This document shows positions 34,760 through 44,035 of a DNA stretch of 64,000 nt, piece by piece; the stretch's first letter is position 1, and every line of letters begins with the position of its first letter. The notes under the pieces were generated by a model. That model saw nothing but the letters and a program-made list of their open reading frames with translations. It was not told the DNA's origin and ran no database searches. The stretch comes from a virus, in IMG/VR virus record IMGVR_UViG_3300024308_000016, positions 124,001 to 188,000 of that record; one strand, 5' to 3'. Both the position numbers and the translations under genes were made by a program.

Positions 34760-36143
34760 ATATACCCCACTATGGCAAGATGTAAAGGCCACCGTGTACT
34801 CGGGGCCTAAGCAAGTCAAGTTTGACTACTTTGTCATGGTGCATACCGAGCAAGGGGACTTCAATGTCTTCAAGCTCATCACGCTCGAAGACGAGTGTGA
34901 CTACGCCAATATGATCGGCTCCAACGTCAACTTGCAGTTCCAAGTGGGCCTGGGCGACTACCTGCTACGTCTGTATCCGTTTCGCGCCAACCTGGAGGTC
35001 AGTATCAAGAAAGTCCCACAACTGGAGACTGGAGGTACTGACATGGAGAAAGACGTCTCGGTAGTGCGCTACAAGGCAATCTTGAAGCCCGGCAAGAATG
35101 TGGAGCCCACCGGTACACGGATCACGGATCATGACTACCAGACACTGAATACATCCAACTTGGTTGATGTGTTTATCGAACTGCAAGACCGAAACTTTGA
35201 GCCTCTACGTCTGAAGACTTTCCCAGGTGGCACGTTCACCAATCTGACCGTCAAGGACATCATGACGGTGTGCGTGTTCGGAGAGTCCAAAAACGTACTG
35301 GTCGACGGCGCGGTGCCTGTGGATGGTATCGACATCGTGGAGCCTGACAACACCGCTCGTATCCCGTACTTGATCATGCCCAACATGAAAGCGGCCATGA
35401 TCCCTACATACCTGCAAGAGCGCTCGCTGGGTGTGTACAACGCGGGACTGGGCACCTTCTATCAACGGTACAAGGACAAGAGCTACTGGTACATCTACTC
35501 GCTGTTCAATCCTGAGCGGTTTGACGAGGACGTGGACCGGATGGTGTTCTTTGCGATGCCCAAGGAAAGGTTCCCAGGGATTGATCGCACCTATCGGCAA
35601 GAAGGCAAGATCACATATGTGGTAGTTACGGGAGACCGGGGTTACACGGACAGCGGGGACCTGACGGACGTCAACGAAGGTATCGGCTTTCGGATGCCCG
35701 ATGCCAACGCCATGATGAAAAAGCCTGTTGTCATGACAGAGCAAGGCCCCAAGGCTGACCGAGCACGGCTAAATACCGAAGTGGCTGGTAGAAAGCGCGC
35801 CGACGGAAACATCTTCGCGCCGGTGGTCACCAACTCCGCCAATCCGTACCGCCTCTACAGCCAGCTGGCTTGCCGCCAGCTCGCCCGAGTCGACGTGGTC
35901 TGGGAGAACTCTGATCCCGATCTCATCTACCCGGGCATGCCATGCAAGTATGTCTTCATGGACAAAGAAGAGTACAAAGAGCTCAAAGGCATCATCGTGT
36001 ACAAGTACTCCTGTCATTCATTGGTGGGGCGACCTGTCGTCTCAAGTACTTATCGCACCTCCACTCAAGTCACCATCATGCTGGAGCAGTTTATGGATCC
36101 TCCCCCGGAGCAGCCAACCATGAACGCCCCAGGAAAGTTCTAA
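34740..36143 (+). CDS. Possible baseplate hub protein (467 aa)
   Basis: A beta-rich protein. The C-terminal 80 residues run as short strands around PGMPCKYVFMDKEEY, then LKGIIVYKYSCHS and STQVTIMLEQF. This alternation (a Pro-Gly turn leading into a sheet, then a self-association strand) resembles the end of VgrG/gp27-like hub domains. That is a structural impression only. The start at 34740 overlaps the preceding gene by 20 bases, and it is followed 2 bases later by the duplicated membrane protein gene. Confidence 0.5.
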   Translation: MPIGDIEYTPLWQDVKATVYSGPKQVKFDYFVMVHTEQGDFNVFKLITLEDECDYANMIGSNVNLQFQVGLGDYLLRLYPFRANLEVSIKKVPQLETGGTDMEKDVSVVRYKAILKPGKNVEPTGTRITDHDYQTLNTSNLVDVFIELQDRNFEPLRLKTFPGGTFTNLTVKDIMTVCVFGESKNVLVDGAVPVDGIDIVEPDNTARIPYLIMPNMKAAMIPTYLQERSLGVYNAGLGTFYQRYKDKSYWYIYSLFNPERFDEDVDRMVFFAMPKERFPGIDRTYRQEGKITYVVVTGDRGYTDSGDLTDVNEGIGFRMPDANAMMKKPVVMTEQGPKADRARLNTEVAGRKRADGNIFAPVVTNSANPYRLYSQLACRQLARVDVVWENSDPDLIYPGMPCKYVFMDKEEYKELKGIIVYKYSCHSLVGRPVVSSTYRTSTQVTIMLEQFMDPPPEQPTMNAPGKF

Positions 36144-36145
36144 CT

Positions 36146-39061
36146 ATGAAAATCGGCACATTTGAAGACTTTGGCTCTGCGCCTCCATTGTCGCAGGCAG
36201 AACCCATCAACCCGACTCCGGGCATGGGTGTGGAGCAACCGGAGGTGATGCAAGTCACCATCCCCGAGCAAGACATCGACCGAGACACGGGCTTGCCTGT
36301 CACTATGCGCAATGCCGAATACGACAAGCTCACGGTGGACGTGTTCGACAATGCCATGCTGACGATGGAGGACGAGGAGTTTGACCTGCAGCAAAAGGTC
36401 CAGCAACTGAACTTGCTGCAAGATGCCTTCAACACCATCGAAGACACCGAGAACGTCTCGCCTGCCCAGGTACGTGCCATCGGCGTGCAGCTGTCGATGC
36501 TCGACAAGTACCTGCCCCGCGAAGACCGCCTCATCCGTGATGCTCATCTGGGGGGCGCCTCCGAGGACACAGTCAAGAACCGTGTGGTCACCCAAGAAGC
36601 GCTGGGCACTTCCATGAAGGTGCTGTTGCCGATCATCGCGGCCATCGGCGTGATGCTGGGCGGTCTGTACCTGTTCCTGCGCTCCAGGAAGGTGGCTGAC
36701 GCTCAAGCTTCACACAACGAGGCCGTCTTCAAGGCCATGCATCGGGAGGTCGACGCAGCTGTGCAAGGCGCCGCTGAAACCCTCATGCGGTCCCCCCTGG
36801 CCAAGGTGGCCAATGGCGACATGTCGGCTGTGCCGGGCATGAAGCAAGCCAGCGACAACCTGGACCGAGCGATCGAGCAGATCCAGCGAGAGCTGCAAGC
36901 TGCGAGTGTGGAGGCACAAGCTGCCCGCAAAGCGGCTGTAAAGATCGCCCGTGCCAAGGAGCGCCTGATCACCAAGCTGCAGCGCTACAATTTCATCCAG
37001 TCGACCGAGCTGGGCAAGAACGCTTTTGCGCAAGCTGCCAATGCTTATACCAAGTATGGGCAACTCGGCGAGATCGGTGAGGAGCTGGCTGCGACCATCA
37101 GCGATCTTCTCAAGCGAACCACCAAGGAGATGTCCGGTGGCTCCATCGATCCAGCCAAAGCTGGTGAGATCTCGGAAGCGCTCGGTGCTGCTTCCAGCAA
37201 AGCCATCAGCCGCATCAAGTCTGTGGGCATGTCCATGTCGGCCAGCCAGCTCGGATCGCTGATCGACGGTGCTGATCGCCAAAACCAGCTGGTGTGCTTT
37301 CCGATGTTCCCAGGCTCTGCTGGCCCCATCTTGGCGATCGGCGACTCCTCTGCCTCGTACGTCTCACCCAACCGTGACAACACGCCACCTGTGACGACTG
37401 CCGTGACGCTAATGGAGTACATCTCCATGCGCGCCAGTTTCAACTCCATCCCTGTGGCTACCCGCAAGGCGGAGAAGGAAGCCGAAGCTCGCGCCAAGGT
37501 GGGCAAGGATATCACGGAACTCGCTCGCAAGCTGCGCTCTATCGGCAACACCGACGAAGAGCGTGCCAACATCCGTGGCCTGGCGTCTCACCTGAACTCG
37601 GCGCGACAGATCATCACCATGCTGGACCGCACGTGGTTGGAGCTGTGTGCATGCGCCAACGGCCTGACTGATCTGGCCCACTCCTCGCTGGAGGTGGCCC
37701 GCATCACCAAGGAAGCGGCAAGTGCACCAGCTGCGAAAAAGCCTGATGCGCCGCAGCAGCCTACCACCGAGAGCCTGGATGCGGAGATCGCCTCCTTCGA
37801 GAGCCGCCAAACTCCGGTGCCAGTGGCCACTCACGAAGCCATGAGCGCCACAGCCGTGGGCGTGATCGCTGCAGTCATCGCTATGGCACTGGGTGCGCTC
37901 TTTGCGTTCCTGCGTGACAAGCAAATCGCCAAACGCCAATCAGCCACCATCAAGTTCACATTCACTCCTGTGAACTCCGACACTGGTGCCGCCAAGCAGC
38001 GTGCCAGCTCCACAGAGTTTGCCGACCAGATGGCCAGGGCCACTCGCATGCGTTCGGCCGAGTATGAGCGCAAGTGGAAGGAGACAATGGACCGGCTGGA
38101 CAAGACACTCAACGAGATGTATGAGGAAGCAAAACGTTCTGACGAGGAGACGACTCGTCGGTTCAAGGAAAGCCAAGCCGCTCAAGGCTCCAATGGCACT
38201 GCTTCCTCGGCCGATGAGATCCCGCCTCAAGCCGGCAAGGAAATGCTCAAGCTGCGCAAGACCCTGCAAAGCTTCAACTTCCAGGGGGAAGTGACGATCA
38301 AGAAGCAGGAGTTCGCAATTGCCATCCAGAACTACCAGGACTATTCGGCGCTGGCCACCATCGCTGAAGACCTGGGGGCTGCGGCGAAAGTCTCCTTGGA
38401 TCTGCTGGCCCGGGAGCTCACCGACGAGGGCATCACTCCGGAGGCCAACGACAAGATCACCCAGGGCCTGACCAAGGCGCTGATGCGTTCGCACGACGAG
38501 ATCAAATCCGTGGGCACTGCTATGAGTGTTTCCCAAGCCAAGGGTCTGATGACCCAAGCGGCCGGCGATCTGCAAGGCGGCACGTATGTGGTCTTCCCGT
38601 TGTTCCGGGGGTCTATCTCGGCGGCCATGAGCATCAGCGCCCGTGGAGAGGTCCATCCTGGTCATCTGAGCAAAGAAGGCAACGACGTCAACCCTGCTCT
38701 GCAGATGAACTTCGATGACTTCATGGCACTTAAGAGTCAGTTCGAGACCATTCCCAAGGCCACGGAAGCTGCTGAGCGCGCAGCTGAGGACCGAGCCCGT
38801 ATCGGCAAGTCCATCCAGCAAACGCTCCAGCGTCTGAAGAGCCACAAGCAGTTCTCCTCCGAGAACTCCAACATCCGCTCTATTGGCAAGCTGCTGACTG
38901 ACACCACCGCCACGCTTCGCCAGATCGACCAGTGCTGGCTCAAGCTGTGCGGAGATGCCAACCGGTTGGTGGAAGTGGCCTCTTTGGTCAAGGCCATCAC
39001 CACCAAGGGTGATAAGACCGCCCGTGGGGAAGACACCCCAATGGCTGACCGCGTCAACTGA
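36146..39061 (+). CDS. Two-unit duplicated transmembrane virion-block protein (971 aa)
   Basis: Start at ATG 36146 (MKIGTFED), with AGGAAAG upstream. An acidic N-terminal region (1-150) is followed by two homologous units. Each begins with a VxTxEA sequence and one transmembrane helix (about 157-178 and 568-590) ending FLR. A long Ala/Lys/Glu coiled coil follows, then IKSVGxxMSxSQ (about 357 and 786) and a hydrophobic strand region (CFPMFPGS / VFPLFRGS), and finally a helical segment with LxLCxxANxL. Both units keep order and spacing, so the gene arose by internal tandem duplication. Membrane helices in a tail-gene cluster suggest a protein delivered into the host envelope during DNA entry, or a tape-measure-like component. 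Function unproven. Confidence 0.75.
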   Translation: MKIGTFEDFGSAPPLSQAEPINPTPGMGVEQPEVMQVTIPEQDIDRDTGLPVTMRNAEYDKLTVDVFDNAMLTMEDEEFDLQQKVQQLNLLQDAFNTIEDTENVSPAQVRAIGVQLSMLDKYLPREDRLIRDAHLGGASEDTVKNRVVTQEALGTSMKVLLPIIAAIGVMLGGLYLFLRSRKVADAQASHNEAVFKAMHREVDAAVQGAAETLMRSPLAKVANGDMSAVPGMKQASDNLDRAIEQIQRELQAASVEAQAARKAAVKIARAKERLITKLQRYNFIQSTELGKNAFAQAANAYTKYGQLGEIGEELAATISDLLKRTTKEMSGGSIDPAKAGEISEALGAASSKAISRIKSVGMSMSASQLGSLIDGADRQNQLVCFPMFPGSAGPILAIGDSSASYVSPNRDNTPPVTTAVTLMEYISMRASFNSIPVATRKAEKEAEARAKVGKDITELARKLRSIGNTDEERANIRGLASHLNSARQIITMLDRTWLELCACANGLTDLAHSSLEVARITKEAASAPAAKKPDAPQQPTTESLDAEIASFESRQTPVPVATHEAMSATAVGVIAAVIAMALGALFAFLRDKQIAKRQSATIKFTFTPVNSDTGAAKQRASSTEFADQMARATRMRSAEYERKWKETMDRLDKTLNEMYEEAKRSDEETTRRFKESQAAQGSNGTASSADEIPPQAGKEMLKLRKTLQSFNFQGEVTIKKQEFAIAIQNYQDYSALATIAEDLGAAAKVSLDLLARELTDEGITPEANDKITQGLTKALMRSHDEIKSVGTAMSVSQAKGLMTQAAGDLQGGTYVVFPLFRGSISAAMSISARGEVHPGHLSKEGNDVNPALQMNFDDFMALKSQFETIPKATEAAERAAEDRARIGKSIQQTLQRLKSHKQFSSENSNIRSIGKLLTDTTATLRQIDQCWLKLCGDANRLVEVASLVKAITTKGDKTARGEDTPMADRVN

Positions 39062-39076
39062 CGCAACCGCTGCAAT

Positions 39077-39125
39077 CATACTCCTTACCATTTCCCCATA
39101 ACCGGGGAGATGGTGGGGAAGTATG
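39077..39125 (+). terminator. Hairpin ending in GTATG
   Basis: CATAC (39077-39081) pairs with GTATG (39121-39125), with ACCAT/ATGGT and TCCCC/GGGGA inside. There is no T-run; TATG at 39122-39125 is followed by AT-rich CTATATAAATC. Confidence 0.65.
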
Positions 39126-39223
39126 CTGCGCTATATAAATCCTACCAGTAATACTGATCTTTTCAAGATCCAATGGCCGAACACTGTTCATGTTTGGGTC
39201 TTTAACCCCTCTGGGAGGAATCC

Positions 39224-39655
39224 ATGGAACTTACCGAAAATGAATTCTTGATCTCCAGAGCTCTCTCGATCTACAACGAACAATATCACCGGGATATCAA
39301 AGTTGCCGATTGCGAGATCACCTCGATCCCCCATGACCCTCATAGCGATCGAGGCTACGAGATCACCACACCAACGAAAGACCAGTTCTTCCGCATCCAC
39401 TTCTACGTCAAGTTCACCAACAACGACCGCTCCGCCCCAGTGCGACTGGAGGTGACCCCTCCTTATGTGGTCGGTGCGCTGGGCGACGAAGTGTTTGTGG
39501 TGCGCTCTGGCATCGACGAGTGGTATCGCTCCTCGGGCATGTATCGGTTTACGCCGATCGTGCCGATGGATGTTCCTCCGGGCACCTTCATCACCGAGCG
39601 CGGCATTCCCTTCGTCACGGAGTACGAGGCTTTCCTCATCTCCGAAGCAGCGTAA
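39224..39655 (+). CDS. Hypothetical tail-block protein (143 aa)
   Basis: Unknown function. The ATG at 39224 follows GGGAGGAA. It is beta-rich, with a Pro/Gly turn-rich C-terminal half (VPPGTFITERGIPF). It is first of a three-gene run with gaps of 7-12 bases leading to the fibre-like coiled-coil protein, so a tail or fibre-attachment role is plausible. Confidence 0.6.
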   Translation: MELTENEFLISRALSIYNEQYHRDIKVADCEITSIPHDPHSDRGYEITTPTKDQFFRIHFYVKFTNNDRSAPVRLEVTPPYVVGALGDEVFVVRSGIDEWYRSSGMYRFTPIVPMDVPPGTFITERGIPFVTEYEAFLISEAA

Positions 39656-39667
39656 AGGAGCAGCTCC

Positions 39668-40123
39668 ATGGCCCTGCTTTACCCCTTCTCCGACAAGTTC
39701 AAGGAAGAGTTCTTCCCTGTGCTTGTGAAGGCGTTCAACGAGCAACGCGGCACGCGTCTTGACCCCAAAGAGTTTGAGATGCTGCTGTCGGTGCCTGTCA
39801 AGAAGGGCGACACCGTCGGCATCTTGATGGTCACCAAGCGTACGGACGACTTTCTGCGCTTTCGGGTGCGCCTGACTGGCTTCACGGATCTGACGACCGT
39901 GAGCAACTTCGTGATGCGACACGAAATGAACTTCGCCACCAGTTTGCTGGAGGTGTACTGGGAGACGAATGTCACGCTGGAGAAATCCAAGTTCCAAGAA
40001 CTGGGCGTGGCGATCCGTTCTCCCCTTTATCAACGCTGGCTCAACTCCGATCACATCCTGTACCTGGAAGATCGTGGCCGCCTGAAGACGGAGACCGGTG
40101 GCTTCGTCTTGACTCAAACCTGA
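39668..40123 (+). CDS. Hypothetical tail-block protein (151 aa)
   Basis: Unknown function. The ATG at 39668 has AAAGGAG upstream. It is an alpha/beta protein with a basic middle (FLRFRVRLTGF) and ends TGGFVLTQT. It lies between two tail-block genes. No motif was recognised. Confidence 0.6.
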   Translation: MALLYPFSDKFKEEFFPVLVKAFNEQRGTRLDPKEFEMLLSVPVKKGDTVGILMVTKRTDDFLRFRVRLTGFTDLTTVSNFVMRHEMNFATSLLEVYWETNVTLEKSKFQELGVAIRSPLYQRWLNSDHILYLEDRGRLKTETGGFVLTQT

Positions 40124-40130
40124 GGACATC

Positions 40131-41483
40131 ATGAGCGAAAATACAAAACCTCTGGCCGCAGAACTCGACGCTGATGTGGGTGTGGACCTGTCGATCTCCC
40201 AACTGCCCGAGCTGGCCAACTTCCGCGGCGGTGAGCTGGTGCACGTCGTCTCCAACGGCCGCGACTTCCGCATGGACGCGACCAAGTTCGCCGCTGAACT
40301 GGCGGGCTCCGAAGTGTCGATGTCGGACCTGAACAAGAAGGCCGACAAGACCACGGTGCAGGACATCGGCACTCAGCTGGCTCTGCTGGACGCCAAGAAG
40401 GCCAACAAGAGCGACCTCGACGCTCTGGCCATCACTGTCAGCGAGATGGATCTGGCCAAGGCCAGCCGTGACCAATTCCTGAGCGTGGAAGGCCGTGTCA
40501 ACGCCCTGGAAGTGCGCTCTGGCAACATCGAACGCAAGGCCACCGAACAAGGCGAGGAGATCTTCGCTCTGGGTCGCCGGGTCGCCGCTGTCGAGCTGAC
40601 GGTGCAAGCAGCCGCTACCACTGCCCAAAAGGGCGTGGACGATGCAGCCCGTGCGCAGATCAAGGCCAACCAGGCCGACGCCGCTGCTCAGGAAGCCCTG
40701 GGCTCTATCGCAGCCCAGACCTCCCGCATCGATGCACAAGCCACGACAATTTCCCGTATTGATGGGGAAACCGACACCAACCGTCGCAACATCACCAATG
40801 TCCAAAGCGAAGTCTCCGCTTTGGGAATCCGAATGGGATCTGCCGAGGTTGCACAAGCGCAACTGTCTTCCCGCGTTGCTACGGTCGAGGCCGAACTGCC
40901 CTCGTTCGTGAAGAAGGCTGATCTGGTCGCTACCAACGCCCGTGTGCAGACCAACACCGACGCCATCATCGCTCATGACGCGATGATCGCCACCAACCGC
41001 GTGGACATCGACAAGCTGCGTCTGGATCTGCTGACCATGCGCACTGAACTGGACGCCGTCGATGCTGACTTGCTGCTGCAAATCATCGCCCTGCAGGACA
41101 AGCTGGCGGCACTGACCACTCGCGTGGATCAGATCACCGCCGGTGGTGGCTCCATCATCCCCGCGGTATCGGTGATCGGCACGGTCTCCCAGCCTGGCGG
41201 CTACACGGGTAACAACTACTCGATGTCGATCGTCAACACGGTGACCAACAGCTACGGCAACCCGCTCAATGGGCTGATGTTCCATCTGGAGACCAAGCGT
41301 GGTGTCGGGAACTGGCAAAACGCTCGCTCGTCCCAGTTCACGGACCTGGACAGCGGCGCTTCCGTCCAATTCGACGTCACACTGCAGCCGGGCGAGACCA
41401 TCGAGTACCGCTGCGTGCTGCGTGACAAGTACCGTCCGGGCTGGGTGCACATCATCCGCACCTTCAGCTACACGGCTCTGTAA
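40131..41483 (+). CDS. Fibre-like coiled-coil protein with C-terminal beta domain (450 aa)
   Basis: Residues about 60-345 are one long heptad-type coiled coil (Ala, Asp, Ile/Leu and Val at regular spacing), typical of trimeric fibres or whiskers. After a Gly-rich hinge (TAGGGSIIP) the last 100 residues form an immunoglobulin-like beta domain (SIVNTVTNSYG..., LQPGETIEYRCVLRD). The N-terminus (1-60) probably attaches to the virion. The start at 40131 lies 7 bases after the preceding stop, with a GAGGACATC site. The likely role is a tail fibre or whisker that contacts the host or aids assembly. Confidence 0.7.
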   Translation: MSENTKPLAAELDADVGVDLSISQLPELANFRGGELVHVVSNGRDFRMDATKFAAELAGSEVSMSDLNKKADKTTVQDIGTQLALLDAKKANKSDLDALAITVSEMDLAKASRDQFLSVEGRVNALEVRSGNIERKATEQGEEIFALGRRVAAVELTVQAAATTAQKGVDDAARAQIKANQADAAAQEALGSIAAQTSRIDAQATTISRIDGETDTNRRNITNVQSEVSALGIRMGSAEVAQAQLSSRVATVEAELPSFVKKADLVATNARVQTNTDAIIAHDAMIATNRVDIDKLRLDLLTMRTELDAVDADLLLQIIALQDKLAALTTRVDQITAGGGSIIPAVSVIGTVSQPGGYTGNNYSMSIVNTVTNSYGNPLNGLMFHLETKRGVGNWQNARSSQFTDLDSGASVQFDVTLQPGETIEYRCVLRDKYRPGWVHIIRTFSYTAL

Positions 41484-41564
41484 CTGGAACTACATCGGGT
41501 TTTGTTTAATTTCGATTGATCCATTGGAGATCCTTATCCGAAGTGACCGAAACCCGACGTCTAG

Positions 41565-41568
41565 TATG
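41565..41568 (+). promoter_or_regulatory. TATG before the permuted-papain gene
   Basis: CTAGTATGTCGG lies 15-20 bases before the ATG at 41583, in a gap that also holds an 8-bp inverted repeat (TCGGGTTT 41495-41502 with AAACCCGA 41550-41557). TATG is the reported core of phiKZ late promoters; four bases alone prove nothing. Confidence 0.3.
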
Positions 41569-41582
41569 TCGGAACAAGCAGT

Positions 41583-42122
41583 ATGAGTTGTAATAGTCGA
41601 GATGATATCAAAACTGGCGACTTGCTGGCGTGGTCTGATTACTCGAAAGAGCACAGTACGTTTTGGTTGAAGTTGGTCCGCCTAGCGACGATGTCCGAGT
41701 TTGGGCACGTCTCTGTGGCTTGGCGCCAGGGCGAGCAGCTCTTTCACGTGGAGGCAGTGATGCCTTTCATCCGTGTAGTGCCTGTGCCTGAAGGTGAGTC
41801 CTTCTTCTACATCCCTATGTCCCGTTTTCTGAAGACGCCGCCCAGGATGTCAGAGTTCTTCTCTGACAAGATCGGGCAGCGCTACAGCGTGCTGGATGCG
41901 GTCAAAGCCTATCTCGGTATAGCGACGCAACGCGACAACAACTGGCAGTGTGCAGAGTTGTCTAATGCGTTCTACGCTGAGCATGGTGTGGATCTGGGAT
42001 CTAAGGCTATGACGCCTTCTCGGGTTGTTTATGCTGCGCTCGATGAGTGCGGCGCATCGTTGATGAGGATCAACGCCATAAAGTCCTGTTCTATAGGCAA
42101 GGAGTCGAATACAAATGGCTGA
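41583..42122 (+). CDS. Permuted NlpC/P60 (YiiX-like) cysteine hydrolase
   Basis: A 179-residue protein of the circularly permuted papain-fold group. IKTGDLLAWS (9-18) is the usual opening strand. His42 (in FGHVSV) and Glu57 (in HVEA) come before Cys123 (in NWQCAELSN), the reversed His-then-Cys order of that group. Members hydrolyse amide or ester bonds in lipids, cell-wall peptides or modified proteins. There is no signal peptide. It sits between the coiled-coil fibre gene and the fibre cassette and overlaps the next gene by 8 bases, so it may act on the host surface as part of the virion, or on fibre maturation. Confidence 0.7.
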   Translation: MSCNSRDDIKTGDLLAWSDYSKEHSTFWLKLVRLATMSEFGHVSVAWRQGEQLFHVEAVMPFIRVVPVPEGESFFYIPMSRFLKTPPRMSEFFSDKIGQRYSVLDAVKAYLGIATQRDNNWQCAELSNAFYAEHGVDLGSKAMTPSRVVYAALDECGASLMRINAIKSCSIGKESNTNG

Positions 42123-42690
42123 CGCAAAGCAAACCATTCGACGGGTCAACATGCTTCCTGGCACTCTGGAGGCCAACACGATGTACATCGTGAAGGCGCC
42201 TGGTGCTTTGGAAGCCGATCTCGTCTTCACCGGCAGCGACCCCACGGTCAATGCTAGCACCATCTCCCGGATGTCGATCGAGCAGATCGTCGGCACTGCG
42301 GTGGATGCAAGTACCTCCGTGTACTTCAAGCAGGCCTACGCCGACATGCTCAGTGATCGCCCCAAGGCCAATGCCCTGGTGTACGTCGCTGACACCACTG
42401 GTGACCCCACAGCGACCACGGCCAGCCGTGTGTACCTGTACAACAAGGCCACCAACACCTTCATGGGTTTTCCCAGCTCTGGCGGCGGCTCCTCGGACGT
42501 CACCTGGAACCAGATCCTGGGCAAACCCACGTCCACCCCCGCACAGATCGATCAAGCGGTCGCGCAGATGCATACCCACACCAACAAACAGGTGCTGGAT
42601 CTCATCGGCGAGAACGCTTCGCAAAAGCTCACGTTCCGTGGTGCTCAGGTCGACACCCCCTCGCCCGTGACGTTCACGGCGAACTGGTAA
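42115..42690 (+). CDS. Tail-fibre family protein (191 aa)
   Basis: N-terminal LPGTLEANTMYIVKAPGA resembles the start of the next fibre protein (LPEVANRKPSTLYIVKSAS). The middle has SDVTWNQILGKPTSTPAQI, a common phage fibre motif (VxWxxIxGKPT), followed by His/Thr-rich MHTHTNK. It ends ...FTANW; two following genes also end in Trp. The start at 42115 overlaps the hydrolase gene, with CAAGGAG upstream. It is a likely short fibre or fibre-base component. Confidence 0.65.
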   Translation: MADAKQTIRRVNMLPGTLEANTMYIVKAPGALEADLVFTGSDPTVNASTISRMSIEQIVGTAVDASTSVYFKQAYADMLSDRPKANALVYVADTTGDPTATTASRVYLYNKATNTFMGFPSSGGGSSDVTWNQILGKPTSTPAQIDQAVAQMHTHTNKQVLDLIGENASQKLTFRGAQVDTPSPVTFTANW

Positions 42691-42715
42691 TTTCTCGTTC
42701 TTTTAGGAGATAGAA

Positions 42716-43993
42716 ATGGCAAATCTGAATATCGAACGCCTGGTCGCGCTTCCCGAAGTCGCCAACCGCAAGCCCTCGACGCTGTACATCGTCAAGAGCG
42801 CCTCCAACGCCAACCTGGTGGACTTCTACGTCACTGGCTCGCTGGTCGAAGGTCAGCCCCTGGAGATCCGCCACGCGCTGAGCTCCCAGGACGTGCAGCA
42901 AGCGATCGACGAGGCCGTGGCCAACATCGACCCCGCCAGCCTGCCCGACATCCCTGGCTCCAAGATCATCTCGGAGATCAGCGTCAACACCACCGGCAAT
43001 GCAGCCACCGCCACCAAGGCCCTGACGGCGGACAGCGCCACCACGGCGGGCACCGCGGCCAAGGCCGATGAAGCCACTTCCCTGGCCCCTGGCGCCACCA
43101 TCAACGGCGTGCTGTTCACCGGCACCGCCGCCATCGTGGTCCCGGCTGTGGACACCGAAACGCCTCGCGTGCCCCAAACGGCCGTGGGCACCTCGGTCGC
43201 CCCCCTGGTGGACGGCAAGGTCCCCGTGCAGTTCATCCCGGCTGCCTTCGACAACATCAACACGTTCCCCACCAAGAGCGACTTCCCCGCTGAAGGTGCA
43301 CGTGACGTCATCTACATCTCCGAAGATGACAATGCGATGTATCGCTGGGCAGGCACCGAGTACATCCTGATCCCCACGGGTGCAGGCGGTACCGACACGG
43401 CTCTGAAGCTGGCCAACGCTCGTCAGATCCGTCTGTCGGGTGATGCCACCGGTCAAATCGTGGGCGCCACCGGCTTCGACGGCTCCGCTGACGTCACCAT
43501 CGAGGTGACGCTCAAGACCATCGAAGGCGCTGCCGGCACGGGCTCCAAGGTCACCGTCAACGAAAAGGGCCTCGTCACCGATGTGGAAGCCCTGACGGCT
43601 GCTGACATCCCTGACCTGCCTGGTTCCAAGATCACCTCCGCCCTGTCGGTGGACACCACCGGCAATGCTGCCACCGCCGACAAGCTTAAGACCCCCCGGA
43701 CCATCACGTTCGAAGGCGCTCTGAGCGGCACGGCCACGTTCGACGGCTCCGCTGATGTGACCGTGACCCTGTCGGGTTCCAGCACTGGCGTGACCCCGGG
43801 CGAATACACCAAGGTCACCGTCAACGCCGGCGGCCTGGTCACGGCTGGCGATCTGCTGACCCCGGCGGACATCCCCAACCTGCCCGGCTCCAAGATCACT
43901 TCCGATCTGACCGTGAACACCAGCGGCAAGGCCGCCACTGCCGGCGTCGCCGACACGGCCAAGGCCATCGAGCTGGCCGCTGCCGAGTGGTAA
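42716..43993 (+). CDS. Repeat-containing tail-fibre protein (425 aa)
   Basis: Three copies of a unit with consensus P-x-(L/I)-PGSKI-x-S-x-(L/I)-(S/T)-V-(N/D)-T-(T/S)-G-(N/K)-AATA occur at about residues 77-104, 298-325 and 387-415. Copies of a FDGSADVTxxxTL strand pair lie between them. These are typical beta-helical fibre repeats. The N-terminus matches that of the preceding protein (TLYIVK) and the C-terminus is LAAAEW. Codon bias is strong, implying many copies per virion. The ATG at 42716 has TTAGGAG upstream. Confidence 0.75.
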   Translation: MANLNIERLVALPEVANRKPSTLYIVKSASNANLVDFYVTGSLVEGQPLEIRHALSSQDVQQAIDEAVANIDPASLPDIPGSKIISEISVNTTGNAATATKALTADSATTAGTAAKADEATSLAPGATINGVLFTGTAAIVVPAVDTETPRVPQTAVGTSVAPLVDGKVPVQFIPAAFDNINTFPTKSDFPAEGARDVIYISEDDNAMYRWAGTEYILIPTGAGGTDTALKLANARQIRLSGDATGQIVGATGFDGSADVTIEVTLKTIEGAAGTGSKVTVNEKGLVTDVEALTAADIPDLPGSKITSALSVDTTGNAATADKLKTPRTITFEGALSGTATFDGSADVTVTLSGSSTGVTPGEYTKVTVNAGGLVTAGDLLTPADIPNLPGSKITSDLTVNTSGKAATAGVADTAKAIELAAAEW

Positions 43994-44035
43994 GCACTCG
44001 CGGCTGTTAGCAACCCACTACACGGAAGGATAGAT

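Noticed and set aside
41495-41557. TCGGGTTT/AAACCCGA inverted repeat as attachment site or terminator
   Set aside because: The 47-base spacing makes a poor terminator, and there is no integrase or second copy to support an att site.
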